34,718 nt of DNA from Gelidibacter salicanalis (GTDB lineage Bacteria; Bacteroidota; Bacteroidia; Flavobacteriales; Flavobacteriaceae): NCBI RefSeq assembly GCF_016469035.1, contig NZ_JAEHJZ010000003.1, forward strand, positions 105,162 to 139,879. The letters run 5' to 3'. Positions 8,621 through 16,209 of the stretch are shown here, in pieces. Position numbers and translations under genes: made by a program. Position 1 is the first letter of the stretch. The number at the start of each line of letters is the position of its first letter. Under the pieces are notes generated by a model. That model was not told the origin of the DNA, searched no databases, and was given only the letters and a program-made list of their open reading frames with translations.

Positions 8621-8645
8621 ACCGCAAATTCGCAAATTATTTTTT
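8621..8645. repeat. Left arm of perfect 25-bp inverted repeat around nuclease-like gene
   Basis: Begins ACCGCAAATTCGCAAATT and ends in a T run. The exact reverse complement is at 9033-9057. The arm lies 6 bases before the ATG of the GxxExxY gene, and the right arm contains that gene's stop codon, so the repeat encloses the reading frame almost exactly. Confidence 0.9.
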
Positions 8646-8651
8646 GTTAAA

Positions 8652-9041
8652 ATGGAAGAGGACTATATATTTAAGAAAGAAAATTATCAAATAGTTGGTA
8701 TTCTTTTTGAGGTCCATAAAAATCTCGGTAAAGGTTTTTCAGAAATTGTATACAAGGATGCATTAGAGTATGAATTCAACAACAATAATATTCCATTTAT
8801 ACGCGAAAAAGAATTTAAAGTAAAGTATAAAGACACTTTTCTAAAACACAAATTTTATGCGGACTTTGTTGTATATAATAATATCATATTGGAAATAAAA
8901 ACAGTTGAGTGCTTTAATGCAAGCCATTATAATCAATGTATTAATTATTTGAAAATATCTGGTTATAAACTAGCAATCTTAGCCAATTTCAACTTAATTT
9001 CCTTGGAGTACAAACGCATTATAGATTCAAAGAAAAAATAA
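8652..9041 (+). CDS. GxxExxY family protein (PD-(D/E)XK nuclease-like)
   Basis: 129 residues. The name-giving motif is G28-F-S-E31-I-V-Y34. A nuclease-like core follows: KFYADFVVYNN around residues 68-77 with a conserved Asp, then E81-I-K83, giving the D...ExK pattern of the PD-(D/E)XK superfamily. The biological role of the family is not established. Its stop codon (9039-9041) lies inside the right inverted-repeat arm, and the last 160 bases are the first unit of a four-unit tandem array. The gene is AT-rich and has no recognisable promoter of its own; it may be read through from tsaC 38 bases upstream. The compact, repeat-bounded arrangement suggests a mobile or selfish unit; that is inference. 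Confidence 0.85.
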   Translation: MEEDYIFKKENYQIVGILFEVHKNLGKGFSEIVYKDALEYEFNNNNIPFIREKEFKVKYKDTFLKHKFYADFVVYNNIILEIKTVECFNASHYNQCINYLKISGYKLAILANFNLISLEYKRIIDSKKK

Positions 9042-9057
9042 TTTGCGAATTTGCGGT
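9033..9057. repeat. Right arm of perfect 25-bp inverted repeat
   Basis: Reverse complement of 8621-8645. The same sequence closes each of the three partial copies downstream, so there are four right arms and one left arm. Confidence 0.9.
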
Positions 9058-9062
9058 AAAAA

Positions 9063-9606
9063 ATATCATATTGGAAATAGAAACAGTTGAGTGCTTTAAT
9101 GCAAGCCACTATAATCAATGTATTAATTATTTGAAAATATCTGGTTATAAACTAGCAGTCTTAGCCAATTTCAACTTAATTTCCTTGGAGTACAAACGCA
9201 TTATAGATTCAAAGAAAAAATAATTTGCGAATTTGCGGTAAAAAATATCATATTGGAAATAGAAACAGTTGAGTGCTTTAATGCAAGCCACTGTAATCAA
9301 TGTATTAATTATTTGAAAATATCTGGTTATAAACTAGCAGTCTTAGCCAATTTCAACTTAATTTCCTTGGAGTACAAACGCATTATAGATTCAAAGAAAA
9401 AATAATTTGCGAATTTGCGGTAAAAAATATCATATTGGAAATAAAACAGTTGAGTGCTTTAATGCAAGCCATTATAATCAATGTATTAATTATTTGAAAA
9501 TATCTGGTTATAAACTAGCAGTCTTAGCCAATTTCAACTTAATTTCCTTGGAGTACAAACGCATTATAGATTCAAAGAAAAAATAATTTGCGAATTTGCG
9601 GTAAAA
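9063..9606 (+). pseudogene. Three 5'-truncated copies of the GxxExxY gene
   Basis: Each copy carries roughly the last 54 codons and stop of the intact gene with no start codon and no GxxExxY motif. The first two copies keep the frame, but the codon for Lys83 of the EIK motif is changed from AAA to GAA (EIE), which would remove the catalytic lysine. The third copy has lost one A in the same place and is frameshifted. The second copy also has a TAT-to-TGT change. No translation is expected. Confidence 0.85.
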
Positions 9607-9609
9607 AAC

Positions 9610-11031
9610 ATGAATAACAATAACGCCTTAAAACACCCAATCTTCAAAATCATCTCCCAATCGGCAGCCGAGCTAAAAATTGACGCCTATGTTATTGGTG
9701 GCTTTGTTAGGGATTATATTTTAGAACGCGGACAGCATAAAGATATTGATATTGTTGCGATTGGTAGCGGAATCGCCTTGGCCAAACAAGTGGCTAAAAA
9801 TATTCCCAATCATCCTAAAGTTCAAGTCTTCAAAACCTATGGTACTGCAATGCTAAAATACGAAGACATAGAAATTGAATTTGTGGGCGCCCGTAAGGAA
9901 TCCTATACCGAAGAAAGTAGGAACCCCATAGTAGAAAATGGGACGCTGGAGGATGACCAAAACAGACGGGATTTCACCATAAACGCCATGGCTTTGGATT
10001 TAAGCGCTTCCAATTTTGGAACCTTGCTAGATCCGTTTGAGGGCATTAAAGATTTGGATGCCAAAATCATCAGAACACCTTTAGATCCTGACATCACGTA
10101 CAGCGATGACCCCTTGCGAATGATGCGTGCCATCCGTTTTGCAACCCAGCTCAATTTTACTATAGAACCAACCTCACTTGAAGCGATTTTAAAAAATAAA
10201 GAACGGATCAACATCATTACCAAAGAACGGATTGTTGTAGAACTTCATAAAATTCTTGAAAGCGACGTCCCTTCCGTGGGGTTTATATTGTTAGAACAAA
10301 CTGGTTTGTTAGAGTATATTCTTCCAGAATTGACAGCCTTGAAAGGCATTGATGAAAAAGAAGGACAACGCCACAAAGATAATTTCTATCACACCTTGGA
10401 AGTGGTTGACAATATAGCACAAAACACTAACGATTTATGGTTGCGTTGGGCTGCCCTATTGCACGATATAGGAAAAGCGCCAACCAAGAAATTCAGCAAA
10501 AAAGTAGGTTGGACCTTCCACGCCCATGAGCTGGAAGGCTCAAAAATGGTCTATCGGTTATTTAAGCGTTTAAAAATGCCTTTAAATGACAAGATGAAGT
10601 TTGTGCAAAAAATGGTGTTTATGAGTTCCAGACCTATAGCTTTGGCACAAGATGTGACCGATTCTGCCGTAAGACGTTTGGTATTTGATGCCGGCGAATA
10701 TGTGGATGATTTGATGGTGCTGTGTGAAGCAGACATTACGACCAAAAATCCTAAGAAATTTAAAAAATACCATAACAATTTTAAGCTTGTTAGGGATAAG
10801 ATTGTTGAAGTGGAAGAGCGTGATCAAATTCGCAATTTTCAACCACCGGTTTCTGGCGAGGAAATCATGGAAGCTTTTGGTTTAAAACCGTCCCGAGAAA
10901 TTGGAACCATCAAAGAGACCATTAAAGAAGCCATCTTGGAAGGGAAAATACCCAATGAGCACCAAGCTGCCTACGACTTGATGTTAGAAGAGGGGAAGCG
11001 ATTGGGATTGACGGCAATAGGTAGTAGGTAG
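9610..11031 (+). CDS. cca: CCA tRNA nucleotidyltransferase (HD-domain type)
   Basis: 473 residues. Adds or repairs the 3' CCA of tRNAs using CTP and ATP. Class II nucleotidyltransferase head: VIGGFVRDYIL near residue 27 (the G-G-x-V-R-D signature), the metal-binding KDIDIVAIGSG near 43, RRDFTINAMALD near 119, and DPLRMMRAIRFATQL near 165, which recognises the base. An HD hydrolase domain follows (LLHDIGKAP near 283, HAHELEGSKM near 300). PcnB-type poly(A) polymerases share the head, but this architecture is typical of CCA enzymes in Bacteroidota. The last three residues (GSR) and the stop codon are encoded by a GGTAGTA heptamer array, so the C-terminus has been altered by repeat growth. Confidence 0.93.
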   Translation: MNNNNALKHPIFKIISQSAAELKIDAYVIGGFVRDYILERGQHKDIDIVAIGSGIALAKQVAKNIPNHPKVQVFKTYGTAMLKYEDIEIEFVGARKESYTEESRNPIVENGTLEDDQNRRDFTINAMALDLSASNFGTLLDPFEGIKDLDAKIIRTPLDPDITYSDDPLRMMRAIRFATQLNFTIEPTSLEAILKNKERINIITKERIVVELHKILESDVPSVGFILLEQTGLLEYILPELTALKGIDEKEGQRHKDNFYHTLEVVDNIAQNTNDLWLRWAALLHDIGKAPTKKFSKKVGWTFHAHELEGSKMVYRLFKRLKMPLNDKMKFVQKMVFMSSRPIALAQDVTDSAVRRLVFDAGEYVDDLMVLCEADITTKNPKKFKKYHNNFKLVRDKIVEVEERDQIRNFQPPVSGEEIMEAFGLKPSREIGTIKETIKEAILEGKIPNEHQAAYDLMLEEGKRLGLTAIGSR

Positions 11032-11047
11032 TAGGTAGTAGGTAGTA
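11020..11047. repeat. Heptamer tandem repeat GGTAGTA x4 over the cca stop codon
   Basis: Four perfect copies of GGTAGTA. The cca TAG (11029-11031) lies in the second copy. Confidence 0.95.
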
Positions 11048-11066
11048 GGGATGAGTTAAAAAATAA

Positions 11067-11109
11067 TTTGAAATTGAACTTGAAGTTGAATTTCAACTTC
11101 AATTTCAAA
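11067..11109. repeat. Hexamer-built palindrome upstream of heme A synthase
   Basis: Four TTGAAN hexamers (11068-11091) followed by three TTCAAN hexamers (11092-11109). The whole can fold as a long hairpin with outer arms TTTGAAATTGAA / TTCAATTTCAAA. It has no T tract on the cca strand, so a classical terminator is doubtful. Confidence 0.85.
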
Positions 11110-11120
11110 TACATGTTTCA

Positions 11121-12140
11121 ATGGCAAAACAAAAAGATAATAAGACCGTCATTTATTGGCTGCTAACAGGTTGTGTACTCCTCTTTATTATGGTCTTGGT
11201 TGGCGGTATTACGCGGCTAACAGATTCTGGACTATCCATGTCTGAATACAAATTGATTACAGGTACCATCCCCCCGTTAAATGAAGCAGAATGGCTGGAA
11301 GCCTTTGCCGTTTACCAACAGTATCCGGAATTTCAAAAACTACATTCGCATTTCACTTTATCCGATTTTAAATCGATTTATTTCTGGGAGTGGTTGCATC
11401 GCGTTATTGGTAGAGTGATTGGATTGGTTTTCGTCCTTCCGTTTATCTATTTTATTGCCACAAAACAACTCACTGCCAAAACCATAAAAAAATCATTGGT
11501 ATTACTTTTTCTGGGTGGATTTCAAGGCTTTTTAGGTTGGTATATGGTAAAAAGCGGTTTGGTGGATATGCCAGACGTAAGCCATTACCGATTAGCGGCA
11601 CATCTAACCACAGCCTTTTTAACGTTTGCCGCTACACTTTGGGTGGCCTTAGATTTAATTTATCCGAAAGAGAAACCCATCGACAAAACTTTTAGAAACC
11701 TGATTGGTGCGGGCTACGTGATCCTCATCTTACAAATTATTTACGGCGGATTCGTAGCGGGGTTGAAAGCTGGGTTATTACACAACCATTGGCCATTTAT
11801 GAATGAGGGTAAATTTATCCATGAATCTGCCTATGTCATTGAACCGTTCTATTTAAACCTCATTGAAAACCCGAGTGGTATTCAATTTGTCCACCGCACC
11901 TTTGCTTACGTGGTGGTAATTTTCGTTGCGATTATCTGGTATCGCGCTAAACAAATGACATTGACTAACATACAATCTAATGGGGTCAACAGCCTTTTGA
12001 TATTGGTTGGGGTTCAATTCTTGCTTGGCGTTTTGACCATCATTTACGGCGTACCATTGTGGCTTGGCGTAGCACATCAAATAGGGGCATTTTTCTTACT
12101 CTCAGCAATGACATTTACCCTGCATCGTTTTAGCAAATAA
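11121..12140 (+). CDS. ctaA: Heme A synthase (COX15/CtaA family)
   Basis: 339 residues, integral inner-membrane protein with about eight hydrophobic segments. It oxidises the C8 methyl group of heme O to give heme A for aa3-type cytochrome oxidases. Family motifs are clear: GGITRLTDSGLSM near residue 27, EWLHRVIGRVIG near 90 (haem-ligand His and Glu), SHYRLAAHLTTA near 154, LLHNHWPFMNEG near 218, VHRTFAYV near 257 and VAHQIGAFF near 315. The long form without the CxxxC pair of Bacillus CtaA agrees with the eukaryote-like COX15 type. No oxidase genes are adjacent. Start chosen at the ATG at 11121, which gives a short basic N-terminus (MAKQKDNK) before the first membrane segment. Confidence 0.95.
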   Translation: MAKQKDNKTVIYWLLTGCVLLFIMVLVGGITRLTDSGLSMSEYKLITGTIPPLNEAEWLEAFAVYQQYPEFQKLHSHFTLSDFKSIYFWEWLHRVIGRVIGLVFVLPFIYFIATKQLTAKTIKKSLVLLFLGGFQGFLGWYMVKSGLVDMPDVSHYRLAAHLTTAFLTFAATLWVALDLIYPKEKPIDKTFRNLIGAGYVILILQIIYGGFVAGLKAGLLHNHWPFMNEGKFIHESAYVIEPFYLNLIENPSGIQFVHRTFAYVVVIFVAIIWYRAKQMTLTNIQSNGVNSLLILVGVQFLLGVLTIIYGVPLWLGVAHQIGAFFLLSAMTFTLHRFSK

Positions 12141-12152
12141 TAGAAAAAGCTT

Positions 12153-12160
12153 TATCTTTG
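12153..12160 (+). promoter_or_regulatory. -7 box for the pRiA4b-ORF3-like gene
   Basis: TATCTTTG is an exact TAnnTTTG match 17 bases before the ATG at 12178. Confidence 0.55.
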
Positions 12161-12177
12161 CCAATTAAATTTTACTC

Positions 12178-12696
12178 ATGGTTTACAGATTCAGAATTAT
12201 TCTTGACAACGACACCGACGATGATGTTTTTAGAGATATAGAAATCCGAGAAACAGACACTCTTGAAGACCTGCACAACAGTATTACGCAAGCTTTTGGG
12301 TTTGATGGTATTGAAATGGCCTCTTTTTATGTCAGTGACGACGACTGGAATCAAGGTGAGGAAATTTCAATGTTTGACACTAGTGAAGGTTATGATGAAA
12401 TTAGACTTATGGCAGACACCACGATCAATGCCGTGGTTGATGAAATGCAAACCAAATTGATTTATGTGTATGATTTTTTTAGCATGTGGACCTTTCTTGT
12501 AGAGTTGGCAGAAATAGTTGAAGAAGCTGAAGGTACTGATTATCCAAATTTAATGTTCGTGCATGGTCAAATCCCTACCGAAGCACCACAAAAAACCTTT
12601 GAAGCTGACAATGAATTTGATGACTATAATGAGTTTGATGATGATTTGGATGTGGATGACTATGAGGACTTAGATTTTGATGAAAACTGGAATTAA
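12178..12696 (+). CDS. pRiA4b ORF-3-like (IS1096 passenger TnpR-like) acidic protein
   Basis: 172 residues. The opening VYRFRIILDNDT, a DTLEDLHNSITQAFGF helix near residue 29, a following SFYVSDDDWNQGEEI strand-turn, and YVYDFFSMWTFLVEL near 98 match the plasmid pRiA4b ORF-3 / IS1096 passenger fold (PF07929). The role of this family is unknown, and despite the name there is no transposon here. The final 30 residues are almost entirely Asp/Glu, Tyr, Phe and Asn (EFDDDLDVDDYEDLDFDE), an acidic tail that could bind metal or mimic nucleic acid; that is speculation. Its stop is followed after 10 bases by the first heptamer tract of the large repeat array. Confidence 0.8.
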   Translation: MVYRFRIILDNDTDDDVFRDIEIRETDTLEDLHNSITQAFGFDGIEMASFYVSDDDWNQGEEISMFDTSEGYDEIRLMADTTINAVVDEMQTKLIYVYDFFSMWTFLVELAEIVEEAEGTDYPNLMFVHGQIPTEAPQKTFEADNEFDDYNEFDDDLDVDDYEDLDFDENWN

Positions 12697-12706
12697 CCAC
12701 CCTTAT

Positions 12707-14125
12707 TTCTCTATTCTCTATTCTCTTTTCTTTATTCTCTATTCAACATTCGTTATCCAATAACAATCAAGATAAAAACCACCTCGTCTTCAGCTTCTCT
12801 TCGGAAGCAGAATCCACTCCTCCTTTACCAGGAGGAGAATTTAAGATTGTTATAAAATATTAAAATATAACAAACAAAATAATGGCCAATGTGACCCTGC
12901 TCCACTATTCAACCTTTGGTATTGGTGAATCAGGATTCAGGACTTGTTGTTGGATATTCGAGATTTTTCTCTACTCTCTACTCTCTTTTCTTTTTTCTTT
13001 TTTCTTTTTTCTCCATTCAACATTCGTTATCCAATAATAATCAAGATAAAAACCACCTCGTCTTCAGCTTCTCTTCGGAAGCAGAATCCACTCCTCCTTT
13101 ACCAGGAGGAGAATTTAAGATTGTGATATAATATTAAAATATAGCAAACAAAATAATGGCCAATGTGACCCTGCTGCACTATTCAACCTTTGGTATTGGT
13201 GAATCAGGATTCGGGATTTGTTGTTGGACGTACAAGTTTCTCTACTCTCTACTCTCTTTTCTCTTTTCTCTACTCTCTATTCTCCATTCAACATTCGTTA
13301 TCCAATAATAATCAGATAAAAACCACCTCGTCTTCAGCTTCTCTTCGGAAGCAGAATCCACTCCTCCTTTACGAGGAGGAGAATTTAAGATTGTGATAAA
13401 CTATTAAAATATAGCAAACAAAATAATGGCCAATGTGACCCTGCTCCACTATTCAACCTTTGGTATTGGTGAATCAGGATTCGGGATTTGTTGTTGGACG
13501 TACAAGTTTCTCTACTCTCTACTCTCTTTTCTTTTTTCTCTACTCTCTATTCTCCATTCAACATTCATTACCCAATAATAATCAGATAAAAACCACCTCG
13601 TCTTCTACTTCTCTTCGGAAGCAGAATCCACTCCTCCTTTACCAGGAGGAGAATTTAAGATTGTGATATAATATTAAAATATAGCAAACAAAATAATGGC
13701 CAATGTGACCCTGCTCCACTATTCAACCTTTGGTATTGGTGAATCAGGATTCAGGATTTGTTGTTGGATATTCGAGATTTTTCTCTACTCTCTACTCTCT
13801 ATTCTCTTTTCTTTTTTCTTTATTCAACATTCGTTACCCAATAATAATCAGATAAAAACCACCTCGTCTTCAGCTTCTCTTCGGAAGCAGAATCCACTCC
13901 TCCTTTACCAGGAGGAGAATTTAAGATTGTGATATAATATTAAAATATAGCAAACAAAATAATGGCCAATGTGACCCTGCTGCACTATTCAACCTTTGGT
14001 ATTGGTGAATCAGGATTCGGGATTTGTTGTTGGACGTACAAGTTTCTCTACTCTCTACTCTCTTTTCTCTTTTCTCTACTCTCTACTCTCTACTCTCTAT
14101 TCTCTTTTCTCCAGTCTAGTTTCTC
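12707..14125. repeat. Composite tandem array, ~270-bp unit, five full cassettes
   Basis: Repeat starts (AATGGCCAATG) at 12881, 13155, 13425, 13695 and 13961 give spacings of 274, 270, 270 and 266. Each unit has: (A) about 80 bp from AATGGCC to GTTGTTGG; (B) a pyrimidine tract made of degenerate heptamers such as CTCTACT/CTCTATT ending in CATTCAACATTC; (C) about 110 bp from AACCACCTCGTC containing two small hairpins, GCTTC...GAAGC and CTCCTCC...GGAGGAG. The array starts (12707) and ends (about 14125) in a B tract, giving six B tracts and five C-A cassettes. Small open frames across it are not consistent between copies and are not called as genes. It fills the convergent gap between the genes ending at 12696 and 14139. 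Confidence 0.95.
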
Positions 14126-14138
14126 TAGTCTCAAACAC

Positions 14139-15197
14139 TCACAACATTCTAGTATTCACATTCTCGTAATTGCGCTGCACAAAATCTAGCGCGTTTTTGA
14201 CGATCTCTCCCATATTCTTGCTGCGTTTAAATTTCAAATCTTGTGTATAATCAAAGATTTTCATCTTTAGGAGCTTAATGTGCTCTGGCGTGGACAGGGT
14301 ATCATTAATCATACAGTCCAGAAGTTCCTTAATTCGTTCATGATAACTGATTAAACGTTTAGCAACAATAGAGCGCTCTTCCAATTTATATTGGTCAATG
14401 GATTCCTGCTGAAATTTTTCCTGAACCAATTCTACCATCGCTAAATTCTCCTTAAAAAATTGTGGTCGGTACACATTAAACTTGCCTTCATAACTTTGCT
14501 GATCAAAATCTATGGGTCTAATTTTATAAACTACATGATCAAAGTCGTGCGTAGGCACAATGACATAATTATAGGAACGCATATCTCCCAAAAGACGGAT
14601 CATACAACGCTCATTAAACTTTACGAACTCTTTGGCAATCTGCGATCTTTCTGAAGGAGTACATTTTGGCAACATGTTTTTGATAAATTCATCTCCAGGT
14701 ACACCAGCAATATGCTCTTCTATCAACGTATTCTCAAACACCAAAAAATTAAGATTATATGGCGAAAGCATGTGCTCCAATTCCAAGCCATAAATCCGCG
14801 AAGCATCGGCTTTTTTTATATAAAAATAGGTGTAATTATCATTCAGGATATTTCTGACTTTGATTCGGAATGGTTTTGAATTACCAAAAGTGCAGTAATC
14901 AATAGCATCCACATTTAAAAATGGAATAGTGCGTTCATTACCATCAGAATGCAATATGGTATAGACTTTTTTTAAACTCAAATCTATTTCCTGCCGTTCA
15001 AATTCGTTAAAATACACGCGAACCCAAAGCGTATCTACATCATCTTTATCATACAAAACTACAGCCCCTTGAAAGCGTAGCAAATCGTCATAAAAAATTG
15101 GCAACCTAATATTTCTGTTGTATTCAGAAAGATAGTTATGCAACCTTTCAGTAATGGGGTATGAAGGTTTACGTAATGATATTTTAAGATCTTGCAT
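14139..15197 (-). CDS. Unknown conserved-looking protein with kinase-like catalytic loop
   Basis: 352 residues, soluble, not recognised as a named family. About residues 110-160 (FRIKVRNILNDNYTYFYIKK, then GLELEHMLSPYNLNF) look like a kinase N-lobe with a candidate beta-3 Lys and helix-C Glu. LIEEHIAGVPGDEF near 155 resembles a hinge. GDMRSYNYVIV near 205 followed by IRPIDFDQQSYEG near 228 resembles the HGDxxxxN ... DFD catalytic and metal-binding segments of aminoglycoside-phosphotransferase/HipA-like kinases. The C-terminal 100 residues are helical and charged. If the fold is right it would phosphorylate a small molecule or protein, but the substrate is unknown. It ends within about 20 bases of the repeat array. 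Confidence 0.6.
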   Translation of the reverse strand: MQDLKISLRKPSYPITERLHNYLSEYNRNIRLPIFYDDLLRFQGAVVLYDKDDVDTLWVRVYFNEFERQEIDLSLKKVYTILHSDGNERTIPFLNVDAIDYCTFGNSKPFRIKVRNILNDNYTYFYIKKADASRIYGLELEHMLSPYNLNFLVFENTLIEEHIAGVPGDEFIKNMLPKCTPSERSQIAKEFVKFNERCMIRLLGDMRSYNYVIVPTHDFDHVVYKIRPIDFDQQSYEGKFNVYRPQFFKENLAMVELVQEKFQQESIDQYKLEERSIVAKRLISYHERIKELLDCMINDTLSTPEHIKLLKMKIFDYTQDLKFKRSKNMGEIVKNALDFVQRNYENVNTRML

Positions 15198-15294
15198 TGC
15201 TATTAAGTTATCTCAAATGTAAGTTTTTATATTTACAGATGTAACAAATGTAACCATCACTCGTCATACGTGTAACTAATCAATCAGAAATATT

Positions 15295-16191
15295 TTGGAA
15301 ACCATTCTCACCATCACCAATCTCACCAAAAAATTTGGCTATCTCACTGCCGTTAAAGATTTATCATTTACGATCCATAAAGGGAATGTGTATGGCATTT
15401 TGGGTCCCAACGGTAGTGGTAAATCGACCACTCTAGGCATAGTTCTCAACGTGGTCAACAAAACTTCAGGAGATTTTAGCTGGTTTGAAGGACAAACAAC
15501 CACCCATGACGCTCTTAAAAAAGTAGGTGCCATTATAGAAAACCCGAATTTCTATCCGTATATGACGGCTTATGAAAATTTAAAGTTGGTCTGTAAAATT
15601 AAAGGTGTAGACTATAGTAAGATTGATGAGAAATTAGAAATTGTCGGACTTTTAGATAGAAAGAACAGCAAGTTCAACAACTTTTCTTTGGGAATGAAAC
15701 AGCGTCTGGCTATTGCCTCTGCTCTTTTAAATGATCCCGAAATATTGATTCTAGATGAACCTACCAACGGCTTGGACCCGCAAGGCATTCATCAGATCAG
15801 AAGCTTGATCAAACAGATTGCCAGCGAAGGCACCACTATTTTATTGGCGTCCCATCTTTTAGACGAAGTCGAAAAAGTATGTTCCCATGTTGTGGTGCTT
15901 CGTAAAGGGGAAAAACTTTACTCAGGACGTGTAGATGAAATGATTTCCAGTCACGGATTTTTTGAGTTGAAATCTATACAGCACGACACTTTGTTGTCTT
16001 ACCTCCAAAACAACCCTGATTTTTTAAGTGTTAAAGTAGAAGGCGAACTCATCACCGCTTTTCTAAACCAGCCCATGGATGCTTCTACATTCAACACCTT
16101 AATGTTCGAAAAAGATATTACGCTCTCCCATCTAGTGAAACGCAAGGAAAGTTTAGAAGAACAATTCCTGAAATTAACTGACAACAACTAA
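15295..16191 (+). CDS. ABC transporter ATP-binding protein (ABC-2 exporter type)
   Basis: 298 residues starting at TTG 15295 (METILTITNLTKKFG). Nucleotide-binding domain complete: Walker A GPNGSGKST near residue 38, Q-loop region IIENPNFYPYMTAYENL near 80, signature FSLGMKQR near 129, Walker B ILILDEPTNGLD near 148, and H-loop LLASHLLDEVE near 182. A roughly 80-residue C-terminal accessory domain follows, typical of BcrA/NatA-like drug or peptide exporters. Paired with the permease 18 bases downstream. The start codon is inferred; there is no in-frame ATG that would keep the first beta strand. Confidence 0.92.
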   Translation: METILTITNLTKKFGYLTAVKDLSFTIHKGNVYGILGPNGSGKSTTLGIVLNVVNKTSGDFSWFEGQTTTHDALKKVGAIIENPNFYPYMTAYENLKLVCKIKGVDYSKIDEKLEIVGLLDRKNSKFNNFSLGMKQRLAIASALLNDPEILILDEPTNGLDPQGIHQIRSLIKQIASEGTTILLASHLLDEVEKVCSHVVVLRKGEKLYSGRVDEMISSHGFFELKSIQHDTLLSYLQNNPDFLSVKVEGELITAFLNQPMDASTFNTLMFEKDITLSHLVKRKESLEEQFLKLTDNN

Positions 16192-16209
16192 GCAATCAAA
16201 ACCAACATT

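Larger units (their letters stand above)
8881..9607 (+). repeat. Four-unit tandem array of ~182 bp built from the 3' end of the nuclease-like gene
   Basis: Units: 8881-9062 (inside and just after the intact gene), 9063-9244, 9245-9426 and 9427-9607 (182, 182, 182 and 181 bp). Units differ by only a few substitutions and one deletion. Each unit ends with the right arm of the inverted repeat, and the last ends 2 bases before the ATG of the CCA-adding enzyme gene, so its promoter or leader now lies in repeat DNA. Confidence 0.95.

Noticed and set aside
12178-12696. Transposon resolvase (TnpR)
   Set aside because: The family name refers to an IS1096 passenger protein; there is no serine or tyrosine recombinase motif and no element around the gene.
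12707-14125. CRISPR array
   Set aside because: Units are about 270 bp and almost identical throughout, with no short repeat plus unique spacers and no cas genes in the window.
12916-14189. Series of 60-78 codon frames across the ~270-bp repeats, several ending SLRKQNPLLLYQEENLRL
   Set aside because: The same repeat segments are joined in different frames in different copies (the copy at 12916 joins MVLVNQDSG to another frame than the copies at 13190 and 13460), because the tract lengths differ by numbers not divisible by three. A translated repeat would keep the frame.
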